Shown here one piece after another: positions 31,455 through 41,986 of a stretch of DNA of 64,000 nucleotides. Under the pieces are notes generated by a model that was not told where the DNA came from, did not search any database, and worked only from the letters and a program-made list of their open reading frames with translations. The position numbers and the translations under genes were made by a program. Location: contig NC_063014.1 of assembly GCF_020509005.1 (NCBI RefSeq), positions 434,001-498,000 of the forward strand. Reading direction: 5' to 3'. Source of the stretch: Fulvia fulva (lineage: Eukaryota; Ascomycota; Dothideomycetes; Mycosphaerellales; Mycosphaerellaceae). Position 1 is the first letter of the stretch, and every line of letters begins with the position of its first letter.

Positions 31455-32024
31455 TTCGTGGTGTCTCGTCTGCAGTTCGTGGAAGCCGGTACAAAACTTC
31501 GCTTGGCTGCCATCGTCGAACTGCCAAAGATGACCATCGAGATCGTGAACTGCCTCATCCTTCTTTGATGCACACTCCAGCCAATGCAAAATGTTCTTGC
31601 TCTCTACTTCTGATCGTGTTTCTCCTAGCTACGCATAGACATGACTAGCATTGCGGTAGATACAATCCATGCGTCTGACGTTCGAACTCAATTCAGTGGC
31701 ATCTGTCTGGTTGAGGCACACAGCATCCACCCAGCTGCGTAGGTCGACATCATGGCGACGCAGTCTACGTAAGGCTTCGTAGAGATTGCGTGTAATTGGC
31801 TTAAGCATGCCATCGATAACGATGCTTCGGCAGAACGATGCATCTCCATCTTGCATGGCCCAGGAGTACGAAAGCGCATCATAGTTTGACGCTTCGTGGA
31901 TCAAGGCTGTCTCAATGTCACAGAGTATCAAATCGTCCTCGTACGGTGCGGGATGTATCGTTAACAGGCGCGTGAAGCCTGGTCCTGGTAGGGGCTTGTA
32001 GCGATAGAAACATTCCTCGTCCAT
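31455..32024 (-). pseudogene. HET-domain relic with nonsense mutation and lost 3' part
   Basis: From ATG 32024 the sequence reads as the N-terminal half of a heterokaryon-incompatibility domain: CFYRYKPLPGPGFTRLLTIHP, NYDALSYSWAM, NLYEALRRLRR and SWVDAVCLNQTDATELSSNV. The frame is stopped by TAG (31629-31631) directly after ASHVYA, where family members have the Trp of the VWLG motif. After the stop the same frame continues LGETRSEVESKNILHWLE and fades near 31455. The large remainder of a HET protein (several hundred residues) is missing, replaced by the 3' flank of the metallopeptidase gene. HET proteins trigger cell death on fusion of incompatible hyphae. This copy cannot be functional. The 3' limit is approximate. 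Confidence 0.8.
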
Positions 32025-32269
32025 GATATGGTCCAGGCTTTTGTTTCGTTGAAAAGCCACGTAAGGTTGTCGTTCGAAGGTAGCGGATCAGACCGACAAC
32101 ATGGGCGATCCACCTCTTAACTGCGCCTCCACACGCGGCTGTGTGCTGTTGCACAGCGTCAAGCCTCGTTGATCCTTCCAGTGAGACATTTGTCGACGGC
32201 CGTCTGAGGAGGGCGCTTGTGCTCCAGGGATACCTTGATATGTGGCAACACGAGCGCGAGCACGCAATT

Positions 32270-33334
32270 TCATCCGACAGTCCTCCCGGCAACAGCAGAA
32301 GGCTCAAATCCCCATCGGCCAATCCTGGCAGTAAGCCTTTGCCTCATCAAGCGGTTCCTCTCAGCGCTGTTCGCATCTGCAGGCGATTTTTGATAAGCCC
32401 AGAACTGTTCCTTGACTGTCTTGATCAGATCGAAGTCACCCAGTACAATCTGTCCAGAATTGAAAGCATCGAAAATGTGGGCGTCCGTTCTTGGTGGAAG
32501 AGTCGTCCTTTCCAAAAGAGCTTCACGCTCCGATGGTCCAGCTTGTTCGTTGGTGGTCTCGTTTGCTTCGCCAGCAGGGTTGAGAGTCTGCATCTCAATG
32601 CCGTCTTGCCTTTCGTGCTCAGCCGAAGCTCTGACGCCTCTCTCTTCAGCATCGAGACTTTGTCCACTTCCGACTGCTGGCGCATTGTATTGTGTCCCTG
32701 TACTGGTCGTCACACTGACAGCCGCAGCTGGAGACTCTTTCAGCTTCTGTCTTTGGACGTGCATGCTCAGCTGTGTGATCTGCAGGACCAGTGATAGCAC
32801 ATCCAGTAGAAGCAAGTGAATCTTGCTGCTTGGGCCTTTCTGTCCGATGAAGTCCATCACCAAGCCTCCGTGTAGATACCCCCTTGTTGCCTCACCAGCT
32901 GATGGGGCCGCACCAATAGCGTGAAGAAGGATGCATAGCAGACCACTGCCGAGTATGAAGCCGATGTATGGTCTGTTGCCTGGTGGTTCGGGAAACAGTG
33001 CGGGCTTCGGGGTGAGGAAGATGAGCTGTATGATCGTTCGTAGGGCGAATTTGAGGAAAGAGCAGCTGCATAACTACATCAGCTTTGGCAACAACGTCTA
33101 GCATGATATCCATGCTTACTCCATGTAGTATGTAGCACTCAGCTCGGCATATACGAGAATATCAATGTTCCGCAGCAGATCATCCAACAGCTCCCCCCGT
33201 CTCTTATTGAAGTTCTCGCGATTCTTCTTCTTCCTGGCCGCGATCTGGGCAGGTGAGTGAGCGACATCCTCATTGGTGGTGTCATGCTGGCTGCTGGATC
33301 CTGCTCGGTCGGAGGACGATGCCTCATCGTTCAT
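32270..33334 (-). CDS. DSC4: DUF1746 protein, Dsc4-like subunit of the DSC ubiquitin ligase
   Basis: Two exons, 33334-33120 and 33065-32270, with a 54-nt intron (GTAAGC donor, ATGCAG acceptor, phase 2), giving 336 residues. The N-terminus is polar and basic. Then come two or three membrane segments (FLKFALRTIIQLIFL, YIGFILGSGLLCILLHAIG, LLLLDVLSLVLQITQL) with the conserved GGLVMDFIGQKGPSSK between the last two. This is the DUF1746 arrangement. In fission yeast, Dsc4 carries this domain and is part of the Golgi DSC E3 ligase that triggers SREBP cleavage under low oxygen or sterol. The C-terminal half is disordered and ends in a conserved-looking helix (DFDLIKTVKEQFWAYQ). It is divergent from RFC2, 241 bp apart. 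The gene name rests on domain identity. Confidence 0.78.
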
Positions 33335-33497
33335 AGCTCAGAATGAGTGGTCGGTATGTGATTGCGCATGTCTCCCGTAGCATCTGATTAGGCTATGTAG
33401 GCGACGATGTAAGTGAAGTAAGGAACGATGCACGTGAGATCGCAACGAGATGCATGTCCGGAGTTTGGGCGGTGATTATTCGGAAGTGTTTTCACCG

Positions 33498-33503
33498 ACG
33501 CGT
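33498..33503 (+). promoter_or_regulatory. MluI cell-cycle box (ACGCGT), distal
   Basis: A perfect palindromic ACGCGT about 73 bp upstream of the RFC2 ATG. In ascomycetes this box is bound by MBF (Mbp1-Swi6), which drives G1/S expression of replication genes. Confidence 0.7.
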
Positions 33504-33512
33504 CCACCCTCT

Positions 33513-33518
33513 ACGCGT
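33513..33518 (+). promoter_or_regulatory. MluI cell-cycle box (ACGCGT), proximal
   Basis: A second perfect ACGCGT, 15 bp from the first and about 58 bp upstream of the RFC2 ATG. Paired boxes upstream of a clamp-loader gene make MBF control likely. Confidence 0.7.
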
Positions 33519-33575
33519 GTCATCGACCACTAACTGCAGGACCATACAACATCACCCACTGCACAACACACCACA

Positions 33576-34965
33576 ATGGCCAGCTTCTTCGACATCAGAG
33601 CGCGTCAAGCTGCCGCCGTAGCAGCAAAAGCAGGCTCATCCAAGAACGACAAGCCAGCAGAAGACAATCGCCTACGACCATGGGTCGAGAAATAGTAAGT
33701 ACACCCAACACCTACCATACCATCTCCACCACAACTCATCACCCCCCACAGCCGCCCCAAATCCCTCGACGACGTAACAGCCCAAGACCACACCGTCACC
33801 GTCCTCCGCCGTACCCTCCAATCCGCCAACCTCCCGCACATGCTCTTCTACGGCCCCCCGGGCACCGGCAAAACCAGCACAGTCCTCGCCCTCGCCAAAC
33901 AACTCTACGGCCCCGACCTCTTCAAATCCCGCGTCCTCGAACTCAACGCCTCCGACGAGCGCGGAATCTCCATCGTCCGGGAGAAAGTCAAAGACTTCGC
34001 CCGGATGCAGCTCTCCAACCCGCCCTCCGGCCCGGCTGGCGAGGAGTACAAGAAACGCTACCCGTGTCCGCCGTATAAGATCATTGTGTTGGATGAGGCG
34101 GATAGTATGACGCAGGATGCGCAGAGTGCGTTGAGGCGGACGATGGAGACGTACTCGAAGATTACGAGGTTTTGTTTGGTGTGCAATTATGTTACGAGGA
34201 TTATTGATCCGTTGGCGAGTCGGTGTAGCAAGTTTCGGTTTAAGAGTTTGGATGAGGGGAATGCGGGCAGGAGGATTGAGGATATTGCGAGGTTGGAGGG
34301 GGTTAAGATGGAGGAGGGCGTGACGGAGACGTTGTTGAGGTGTAGTGAGGGTGGTGAGTGCGATACTATGACATTGACCCTCAAGTTGACAGGAGAGCTA
34401 ATACCAAACAGACCTACGAAAAGCCATAACATTCCTCCAATCCGCCGCCCGCCTCGTAGGCGCAGTCCAACTCGGCCTACCCCCAACCTCCAAACCCCGC
34501 AAACGCAAACCCATCATCTCAGAAGACTCCGACGCCATGGACATCGACAGCGAATCCACCACCACAACCACAACCTCCATCCCCATCACAATCAGCAGCA
34601 TCGAAGAAATCGCCGGCGTGATCCCCACAACCACAATCTCCCACCTCCTCACATCCCTAACCCCCAAATCAAGCCGCCCCGCCCCCTACGGACCCATCGC
34701 CCAAGCCGTCGAAGATCTGGTTGCAGAAGGCTGGTCAGCGACTCAGATCGTCACGCAGCTATACGATAAAATCGTGCTACAGGATGAGACGGTCGGCGAT
34801 GCAGCCAAGAATAAAATTATGCTCTTCTTCTCGCAGACGGATAAGAGGCTGGTCGATGGGAGTGATGAGCATTTGACGATTCTGGATTTGTGTTTGCAGA
34901 TTGCTGGGGTGTTGGGGGGGGGGATAAGTAAAGATAAATGTCTGGGAGGAAAGATCGGGGGATGA
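33576..34965 (+). CDS. RFC2: Replication factor C subunit (Rfc2 / human RFC4 type)
   Basis: Three exons, 33576-33694, 33752-34353 and 34412-34965 (introns 57 and 58 nt, GTAAGT and GTGAGT donors), giving 424 residues. This is a subunit of the pentameric clamp loader that opens and loads PCNA at primer ends. [15 protein letters not shown] at the N-terminus is followed by Walker [10 protein letters not shown] near residue 70, and [21 protein letters not shown], diagnostic for this subunit. Walker [10 protein letters not shown] and the SRC motif ([11 protein letters not shown]) supplying the arginine finger come next, then the C-terminal helical collar. Relative to the yeast protein (353) there is an insertion near residues 260-305, with a basic patch and an acidic/Thr-rich segment ([12 protein letters not shown]). 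It shares its promoter with the DSC4-like gene. Confidence 0.95.
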
Positions 34966-35440
34966 GGGTGTTGTGAAAGGGTATTGAGCGTCGGCGTAAT
35001 TGGCGTTGATTTCGTCGCTGTGAATATAAGACGAACGCACTGCGTGATTTATAGTAATGCAATTCACCAGATGTCCAAAGTTCGCACGCCCCTTCAATGG
35101 TCCTCCCGACACAGGCGTTGGACAGGACACAAACATCAGAGAGAAAGGGTTCAGCGGTGACCCATATCTCCATCCTCTCAAGCGCGACATCATCATGTCC
35201 ACACAACGTCGAGTCTAGCGCAGTTACAACTGGACCTCTCACATCAAGCACATGCAGGTGCGAAATTTCTGCACATCGATCATCACGAGCTCGATAGAAA
35301 CAAGTGGTATCTTTTGCGCAGCAGTAGCAGTAGCGGTAGCAGGGCCAGGGACCGATCGTCCGGCTCGACATGAGACAATACTCTCCAAGAAAAATCATCC
35401 TTCTATTGTCAAGACATTTCTCGTCTCGGTTACGAAACCT
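34966..35440. other. Convergent intergenic region
   Basis: 3' flanks of RFC2 and the MSB2-like gene. No gene or element was seen. Confidence 0.5.
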
Positions 35441-38400
35441 CTAATTCCATCCCAAGCTATTCTCAGCCATGACAGGCGCACTAATACCCTGTTCTCGCAC
35501 ACTGCGGTTATTGCCGCTACCGCCGCTGTTTCTGCTTCCTCTTCCACCACTGCCGCTACCGTAGCTGTTCCCTCGCCCATTGTTGCTACCACTGGGTGAT
35601 GACGCTGATCCGCGACCGTTGGCGCCGGACATGAAGTAGCTGCCCATACCGCCGCCGGACAGTGCTGGAGAGCCGCGTTGGCTCATCTCGCCGAGTGCAG
35701 CAGTTGGTACGGAGCTGGTGCGGGAGTGGGATGCCCTCTTCTTGCGGTAGCGTCGGGCGACGTAGAACATGGCCGCTGCGTACACAGCGGCACCGGCGAC
35801 AGCGCCGACACCAATACCGACTGAGGTACGGTTGACCTTCTGGGAGCTACCGGAGTCGCCACCAATAGGCGCACCTCCACCACGTGGGTTGGAGGATGTA
35901 GATTCGCCTGAAGGGTTGTTGTAACTAGGAAGTGCATCGCGCGTCCCTTCCTCCAGGTTAGCCCCAGGAAGGATCGGGATGGTAGGGTTGATCATGGCCA
36001 TCAACTGCTGCACGGTTGCGTCGCCGTTCTGGTAGATGTTTGAGGCAGGGTTGTGCAAATCGAGCTGAAGCTGGTTGACCAAGTCCGCTGGGATGTACGC
36101 TTGCGCCAGAGTTGTGATGAAGCTCAAGGTATGCGAAGTGTCGAAAGGCATAAGGGCGTTCATCCTCACTTTCTCGACTGGGATCGCCAAGCCACTCGCA
36201 AGACCCATAGGTAGGTACTGGAAAATTTGGGCGGCAGAGTCGTCAGTCTTGACAACAAAGGCGTAATTCAGACCATAATTGAAGCCAATCTGGATCAGAG
36301 TGGTGTTGTCCGGAGCTGGAGGCATCCCACCAGGAGGTTGAACAAGCCTTGGCATAGCAGAGGGCATGCCAGTTGATGCAGTAGACGTGGTACTGTCAAT
36401 ACCGAACTGGCTTGCGGTCTGAGTGCCTGTCGGCGTTGCTGATGGCGTGAGAGTCGGCGCATATTGCAAAGAAGACGGAATGCTGTAAGTCGTGGCCGTA
36501 TCTGTTCCAGTCGGCACTATTGAGACTATGCGAGAGCTGGTGCTCGTGGGCTCAGTCGTTGTCGCTGTCGTGCTTGGTGCGACGGTTGATGAAGTGGTAG
36601 GAGCAAAGATCAAGGTCTGCGATGTGGATGACTCGCTTGATGATGGCCTGGTAGACGAAGCCGTGGGCGTAACGCTCTCAGTAGCAGGCTCTGTTCCATT
36701 CCCTGAGCCTGATGATGCTGTGTACGAGGAAGTGCTCGACAGAGTCAACGTTGCTCCAGTCGTCAGGGGTACAGATGTGGAATGTGTCGAGCCCTCGGTG
36801 CTGGTGGCATTAGCCGTGGCCGTTGAAGCCAGAGACGATGCCTGCGACGAAAGGCTGGCCAGATCGGATGAGGCGTATGAAGATGCGGATGAGCCAGATG
36901 ATCCCGATGTGCGCGAAGAGTCAGAGGTCGGTGTTGGTAGCGGCGGGATAGGAATGACAGTCGTGCCTGAACCTGTCCCTGTGATCGTGCTCAGCGTGTA
37001 GCTACCGCTCGTGCCAGTACCAGTGTAAGTCTCGACAGTGGCAGTCGCGCTGACTGAAGCTGGGCTGGAGGTAGAGTTGTGCTCTGCGATGGATGCTGCC
37101 GCACTGGACAAGATGCCGGAGAACTCAGACGCCATTGATGCAGTGACCTTAGAGTCGGTCGCGGTAGCCGCAACGCTCGACAACTCTACACTAAGTGACG
37201 ATGCGAGCTCCTCGAGTGCTTTGGATGCATCGCCGGTCGTAGAGTTGGCGCCTGCCTCTGAGATGATGGACGAAGCAGCACTGGACACCTCAGACTTCAC
37301 AGAAGACACGACGCTGGAGATGGTGTCCGTAGTGCCTGTTGCGGATGGTCGCGAAAGTGTAGGCGACGTGCCAGTGACTGCGAACGTAGATCCTGTCCCG
37401 GTTGGATTTGGGAGCAGTCCAAGATCAGGCCTTGTAGTCGAGCCGGAGTCCGTTGGGTTCGGTAGGAGGCCGCCCACTAGGCCTTCTCTGGTCGTGCTAG
37501 TACTGCTAGTAACATTGGTAGAGGCACTCGTCTCGTCTGAACCTGGCAAGAGCCCAGCCAATATACCATCGTCTCCATCATTGCTGGAGGTCGTGCTGGT
37601 AGCTTCCGATGTCGCATTGGCGGTAGTGTTTACACGTGGCGACCCAGTGCCAAGAGGGGGCACAACAGAGGCCACAGCAGAGCTCTCCAGAATGGTCGAG
37701 ATGCCAACAATGATCGGAGCTTCGCGTGTGCTGGAGGACGTTGTCGTCGAGTTGGCAGCAGTTCGGCTGCTAGACGTAGCAGGAACAATCACCTGAGGAA
37801 TACCCGTGCCGGTGCCTTCTGGTCGTGGTGGGTTAAACTGAGCTGTCCTTGATGTGGACGATGTGGTGGTGTTCTGCGACTGGGCCGAAAATGTTGGGCG
37901 AATGATTGACTCAGGCGGTGGCCTCTCATCTCGCGAGCTGCCGTACGTGAAGGGACGCGAGGAGTGTGAGGAGCTTGTCGATGTGGAGTTGGTAGGGACC
38001 GGCGATGGGGATACAGTAACCACCGACGGCAAGCCAGTGCCAGCAATGAACGGGTTAAAGGCATTGCGGGAAGTGGATGGCAAGCCGTATGGAGCAGAAG
38101 AGCCGCCAGTGGGACCAGTTATGGGCAAAGTGATATTGCCCAATGGTTCCGGGTTGAAGCGTGGCGAAGCGCTTGAGCTAGATGACGAGCTAGAAGATGA
38201 TTGTTCATAGCCTGGTGGTGCCGTAGTGGAACCTTCGCTCGTCGATGTTGTGAGGTGCGTGCTGGAGCTCGTTGAACTGCTCGATGTGGTGTTTCGAGGC
38301 GGCAGCGGCGGCGGAGGCGTAGAGCTGGATGAAGTTGAACTCGAACTGGACCAACTCGAACTGCTACTCGCATCGACCAAGGGCTCGAATAAACTTTCAA

Positions 38401-38677
38401 ACGCAGAAGTGGGCCTGACGTGAGGCCGCCCTTCGCCGTTGCTCGTGGTCGACTCATAACTTGGGCTAACCGTACTGCTGTCGATGGTACTTGAGGAGCT
38501 CGATGTGAATGAGGTGATGTTGGGGTATTGCCGTTTCACATGCCGGGGAAAGTAGTACTTGGGTCGTTCCTGGTCCTGTTGCTGAGGTTGAGCGGGCGCA
38601 GCCTCCGCTACTGTGAATGGTCCACTGATGGACATGACCGCCAGAGCGGCTGCCCATGCTGTCGCCGTCGTCTTCAT
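35441..38677 (-). CDS. MSB2: MSB2-like signalling mucin
   Basis: A single exon of 1078 residues. The start is put at the ATG beginning the signal peptide MKTTATAWAAALAVMSISG. An upstream in-frame stretch with a non-ATG start was discarded. Residues about 30-780 are a Ser/Thr-rich mucin-like region with many SSS/TSS runs and a repeated GLLPNPT motif. Next is a conserved extracellular block at about 789-902: QIGFNYGLNYAFVV, AQIFQYLPMGLASGL, FITTLAQAYIP and MINPTIPILPG. One membrane helix lies at about 950-972 (GIGVGAVAGAAVYAAAMFYV), followed by a basic stop and a Gly/Ser-rich cytoplasmic tail of about 105 residues. This order is that of Msb2, the surface sensor upstream of Cdc42 and the filamentation MAP kinase, used by plant-associated fungi for surface sensing. 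Length is within the fungal range. Confidence 0.88.
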   Translation of the reverse strand: MKTTATAWAAALAVMSISGPFTVAEAAPAQPQQQDQERPKYYFPRHVKRQYPNITSFTSSSSSTIDSSTVSPSYESTTSNGEGRPHVRPTSAFESLFEPLVDASSSSSWSSSSSTSSSSTPPPPLPPRNTTSSSSTSSSTHLTTSTSEGSTTAPPGYEQSSSSSSSSSSASPRFNPEPLGNITLPITGPTGGSSAPYGLPSTSRNAFNPFIAGTGLPSVVTVSPSPVPTNSTSTSSSHSSRPFTYGSSRDERPPPESIIRPTFSAQSQNTTTSSTSRTAQFNPPRPEGTGTGIPQVIVPATSSSRTAANSTTTSSSTREAPIIVGISTILESSAVASVVPPLGTGSPRVNTTANATSEATSTTSSNDGDDGILAGLLPGSDETSASTNVTSSTSTTREGLVGGLLPNPTDSGSTTRPDLGLLPNPTGTGSTFAVTGTSPTLSRPSATGTTDTISSVVSSVKSEVSSAASSIISEAGANSTTGDASKALEELASSLSVELSSVAATATDSKVTASMASEFSGILSSAAASIAEHNSTSSPASVSATATVETYTGTGTSGSYTLSTITGTGSGTTVIPIPPLPTPTSDSSRTSGSSGSSASSYASSDLASLSSQASSLASTATANATSTEGSTHSTSVPLTTGATLTLSSTSSYTASSGSGNGTEPATESVTPTASSTRPSSSESSTSQTLIFAPTTSSTVAPSTTATTTEPTSTSSRIVSIVPTGTDTATTYSIPSSLQYAPTLTPSATPTGTQTASQFGIDSTTSTASTGMPSAMPRLVQPPGGMPPAPDNTTLIQIGFNYGLNYAFVVKTDDSAAQIFQYLPMGLASGLAIPVEKVRMNALMPFDTSHTLSFITTLAQAYIPADLVNQLQLDLHNPASNIYQNGDATVQQLMAMINPTIPILPGANLEEGTRDALPSYNNPSGESTSSNPRGGGAPIGGDSGSSQKVNRTSVGIGVGAVAGAAVYAAAMFYVARRYRKKRASHSRTSSVPTAALGEMSQRGSPALSGGGMGSYFMSGANGRGSASSPSGSNNGRGNSYGSGSGGRGSRNSGGSGNNRSVREQGISAPVMAENSLGWN

Positions 38678-39599
38678 TGTGCAAGTGGTAATTAATATGT
38701 CGGTTGAATGCAAGAAAGTGTGAAAGATGAAGAAGGCGCTGTTCGTGGTGGTCAGTCGCGACTTCCTCTTTCGTGTGGCAATGAGTGAGTACACACCTTC
38801 GGCAGTTTAGTCTAAACGAGTGTACGTGACGATTGTCACAAGATCAAGCGCTTGCTAATAGCACCAGGACAGGTGTTGATTCTGTTTCTCTGGTAGGCTC
38901 TAGGACATTGTCCCGCCTCTCTTCGGTGGAATCGTGTCTTTGCAAAGGAGTGTCGGTAGTTGGAACAGCGGGTGCGCGAAAGGCGAAAGGCCAAAGAGAG
39001 AGTCGAATACAGTCAAGACAGGGAGTGACCTCTAATGACGGCGTGGGAGTATTTTCGACCTCGAATGGCCCCTCAGCGGCGGTCAGTGCTTTGGCACGTG
39101 GATGATGCGATATAGCAGACAAAGAACGGGTCTTTGACGTGGGTATATTGCTCGTCGACGATTGGTGCCAGCCCAATGGCCTGCCGTCGAGTGTTCTTTG
39201 AGGGTGCTGGTATGCGGCTGACGCTTGGCAAATGCTGGCTCAATGGGCGCGTTGTTCGAGCGCTCTTCCGGGGAGATGAAGGCTTTCCTGCAGTCCTCCA
39301 CTCCAATCCGCAGTGACAACGAAGATGGCAAGAAGGTATTAACAGGCCGTAAGATCGGAAAGTCGTAAGAAGTCGGTCGCAACGAGTGTGTGGTGCGCAA
39401 GGGCGGACAAAGGGGTTCTGATAGGATTGTTTCGGTCGCGTATGGCGGGGGCCTGGGAGGTGGTTCGACGGCGAATTGAAAGGATACTGCGCTCTGTAGC
39501 GTCGTGCAGTATGGCCGGTCGAGGGGAGGCAGTCCACGGCGGTGGTGAGGTGGGCTGGTGGTGGTCAGGAGTGTCGCAGGAAGGACGACGAGACTGCGA

Positions 39600-39636
39600 C
39601 AGCAGCAGCAGCAGCAGCGGCAGCAGCAGCAGCAGC
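39600..39636. repeat. CAG trinucleotide microsatellite
   Basis: Twelve near-perfect CAG units with one CGG interruption. They are in sequence with no supported gene. Confidence 0.85.
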
Positions 39637-41396
39637 CGAGTGTGCACCTCCCACCAGAAGTGGAAGCGCCCAGCTAACAACAGGCTAGTGCGGGATGGGC
39701 CGAGCTACGGTGCAACTTGCAAGGTTCAACACATTCCTGGCATGTAGACTGTGGATGGTCGGCGCGGCGCAGAGCTGTGCTGCTCGTCTCTCGTATGTGT
39801 GCGTTGTGTTGTGTTGAGCGTGATGGCACACTTGCAATATCGTCGCCGTCACCGTTGCGGCAGAGCGCGAGCGGATGCTTGCCACGACGAGTCAACGTTG
39901 GTGGGAAGTCAGGAAGTGTCATCGAACAGCTTCTCGAGCTGCATTATTGCGCCAGGAACACGCCCACGGCCACGTTCAGCCGAAACATCATCTGCCAGCT
40001 CCATCGCTGTCCGCATTTCTGCCAGGCACACGCCTCCACCACCACGAACGAGTTAACAACGGCCTTCCGCCTTCGCCAGCACGGCCGGTCACTCTACGTT
40101 ACATATGGCTAACTGCATGCAGCACTTTTCATTGTCCATCTCGGCTGCTTGTCCAGTGGTCTGCCGTGACGCCTTGCCCTGCCCTGTCAATAGTCGACGG
40201 GCCGGTGCCTTCTTTTAAATTAGATTTCATGGCAGGACCAGGAGAATCTGCTTGTGACAATCGACCCTTCGATTGACGCTCCACCATCATCACATCCTCG
40301 TGCCATCGCCGACATCAGACTCGTCTCACACTATCTCCCACTTCTCTCCTATGAGTTCATCGTCCCGCCCGACATTTTCTCATCGCGGCCATGCTCGCTA
40401 CGGACTGCTCGCGTCATTATTGATGCACGAGCACAGCCATTTCCCATCTCGACGCGTAAGCTTCCAACGGCTGACGCCGTGCACCGGTTCGCTGCAGCCA
40501 CCAAACCGTTTTCCACTACTGAGCTCACCAAGACTCCCACGTTGCTGTCGCGTACATGACAACGATGTGCATATGATATACATACATACTATTGCATACC
40601 CGCTCCGACTGTCATCTCGACAAGATCCGCGAGTGCAAAGCGCCGTGTCAGCGTCGCACTGCGCCAAGTCGCGTCGTTGAACAAGACTGCGGCTCAGTGA
40701 AGAGAACGCCTTCTGATCTCCTCCCACGGATGGCTGCGTCTGCTGGCTTCACTGATGACACTGAGGCTGAAAGTGCCGAAAGATTAACGTCTTCACGGCC
40801 TTGATCGGCCCTCTCTTACAACAATACCCGATGATCAACACCAAGAGCCGAGAAACGTGCACGTCGTTGTTGATCTCTGCACGTGGGCTGCGAGAAACAG
40901 TTGCGCCATCTCATTCAAATGATTCATGCTGGTGCAAACGTCTACCAAATGCAGCGTCCTCGGGGCACTTCACCTGTAAATTCCATTCAATGAATGCATA
41001 TCATCAACACATCCATGTGTACCTGAACAGGAATGGCTGATAGTGTCGCCCAGAGGTCAAAAGTCCATATCAACGAACACCATCCTAGGTTCAGCCACAC
41101 TTCATGCAGACTCGATGATGCCATCACAGCTGAGAACATTGGACTCTCGCGCGTCAGCACAGTCGCCTTTGCTTCTTCTGCCATCCGCGATTTCATCGAC
41201 CACACTTGTTCCGGCGAAGGAGGCAAAATAGTGACTTGGGACAGTCCATACAAAGTACATACCACATTCACTAACGACTAGGTCTTACACCGACCAATCT
41301 CCCATCACTTTCAACCTCCAAACATCAGCATTCAGCAGCCAGCCGCGACTGACCTCCTTCCTACTGACAAGCTTGATGAGAAGACCATTCATCTCG

Positions 41397-41412
41397 CCCC
41401 CCCCCCCCCCCC
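41397..41412. repeat. Homopolymer of 16 C
   Basis: Sixteen consecutive C followed by AAAAAG. It is a likely length-variable site and prone to base-calling error. Confidence 0.85.
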
Positions 41413-41986
41413 AAAAAGCATCCATGTCCAGCAAACGGCACACCCACCTCCGAGCGCCCGAAATGTCAATCTCAAGTAACACCCAATACGAGCCCGGCCG
41501 CCGCCGCCGTCTTGATCCGGTACGCTGCAGCAGTAAGCAAGCACGGCACGCAGGCACGCAGGTACACCTTCCGCCTCGAGCGGCTCGAGCATGCAGAGCA
41601 AAAACGCCTCGTAACGCTTGTCCGGCTTAATGTCCGATGTGATTGACAAAGCAAGCGAAGTCCGAATATCGACGCAATCGTGTCGGCTGCACACTGCAGT
41701 GTCGACACGCCACGAGACTGGAAGTGATGGTTGTTGGTACACCGTACAGTAAGTCTGGTATGCAATCTCATTTCATGGGTTCATTATATTTTACAATATA
41801 TGCAACGTGCCTGCCGGACGGGTCCGTTCTTGATGAGCAGAGTCTCATCTCATCTTTCTTCATCTCTGATTCCTTCAAATCTCAATGCCAATCTACCCGA
41901 ACGCCCACGCTGAAGCCACATACACCCAATGCAAGATCACTCGCCGATAGCGAGAACAAAGGCACCACGAAATTGCCCTCTGCCAT

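Larger units (their letters stand above)
33335..33575. promoter_or_regulatory. Shared divergent promoter DSC4 / RFC2
   Basis: 241 bp between two divergent start codons. It carries two ACGCGT boxes close to the RFC2 side, listed separately. Confidence 0.6.
38678..41986. other. 3.3-kb upstream region of the MSB2-like gene
   Basis: No gene could be supported; the many open frames are short and of low complexity. It contains a CAG-type microsatellite at 39600-39636 and a run of 16 C at 41397-41412. Because the ABC gene ends at its far side, most of this stretch is probably 5' regulatory sequence and leader of the mucin gene. Confidence 0.5.

Noticed and set aside
36492..38210. Three long + strand frames (118-252 codons) opposite the MSB2-like gene
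   Set aside because: They arise from complementing the Ser/Thr-rich coding sequence, have skewed Val/Glu/Asp composition and no domain.
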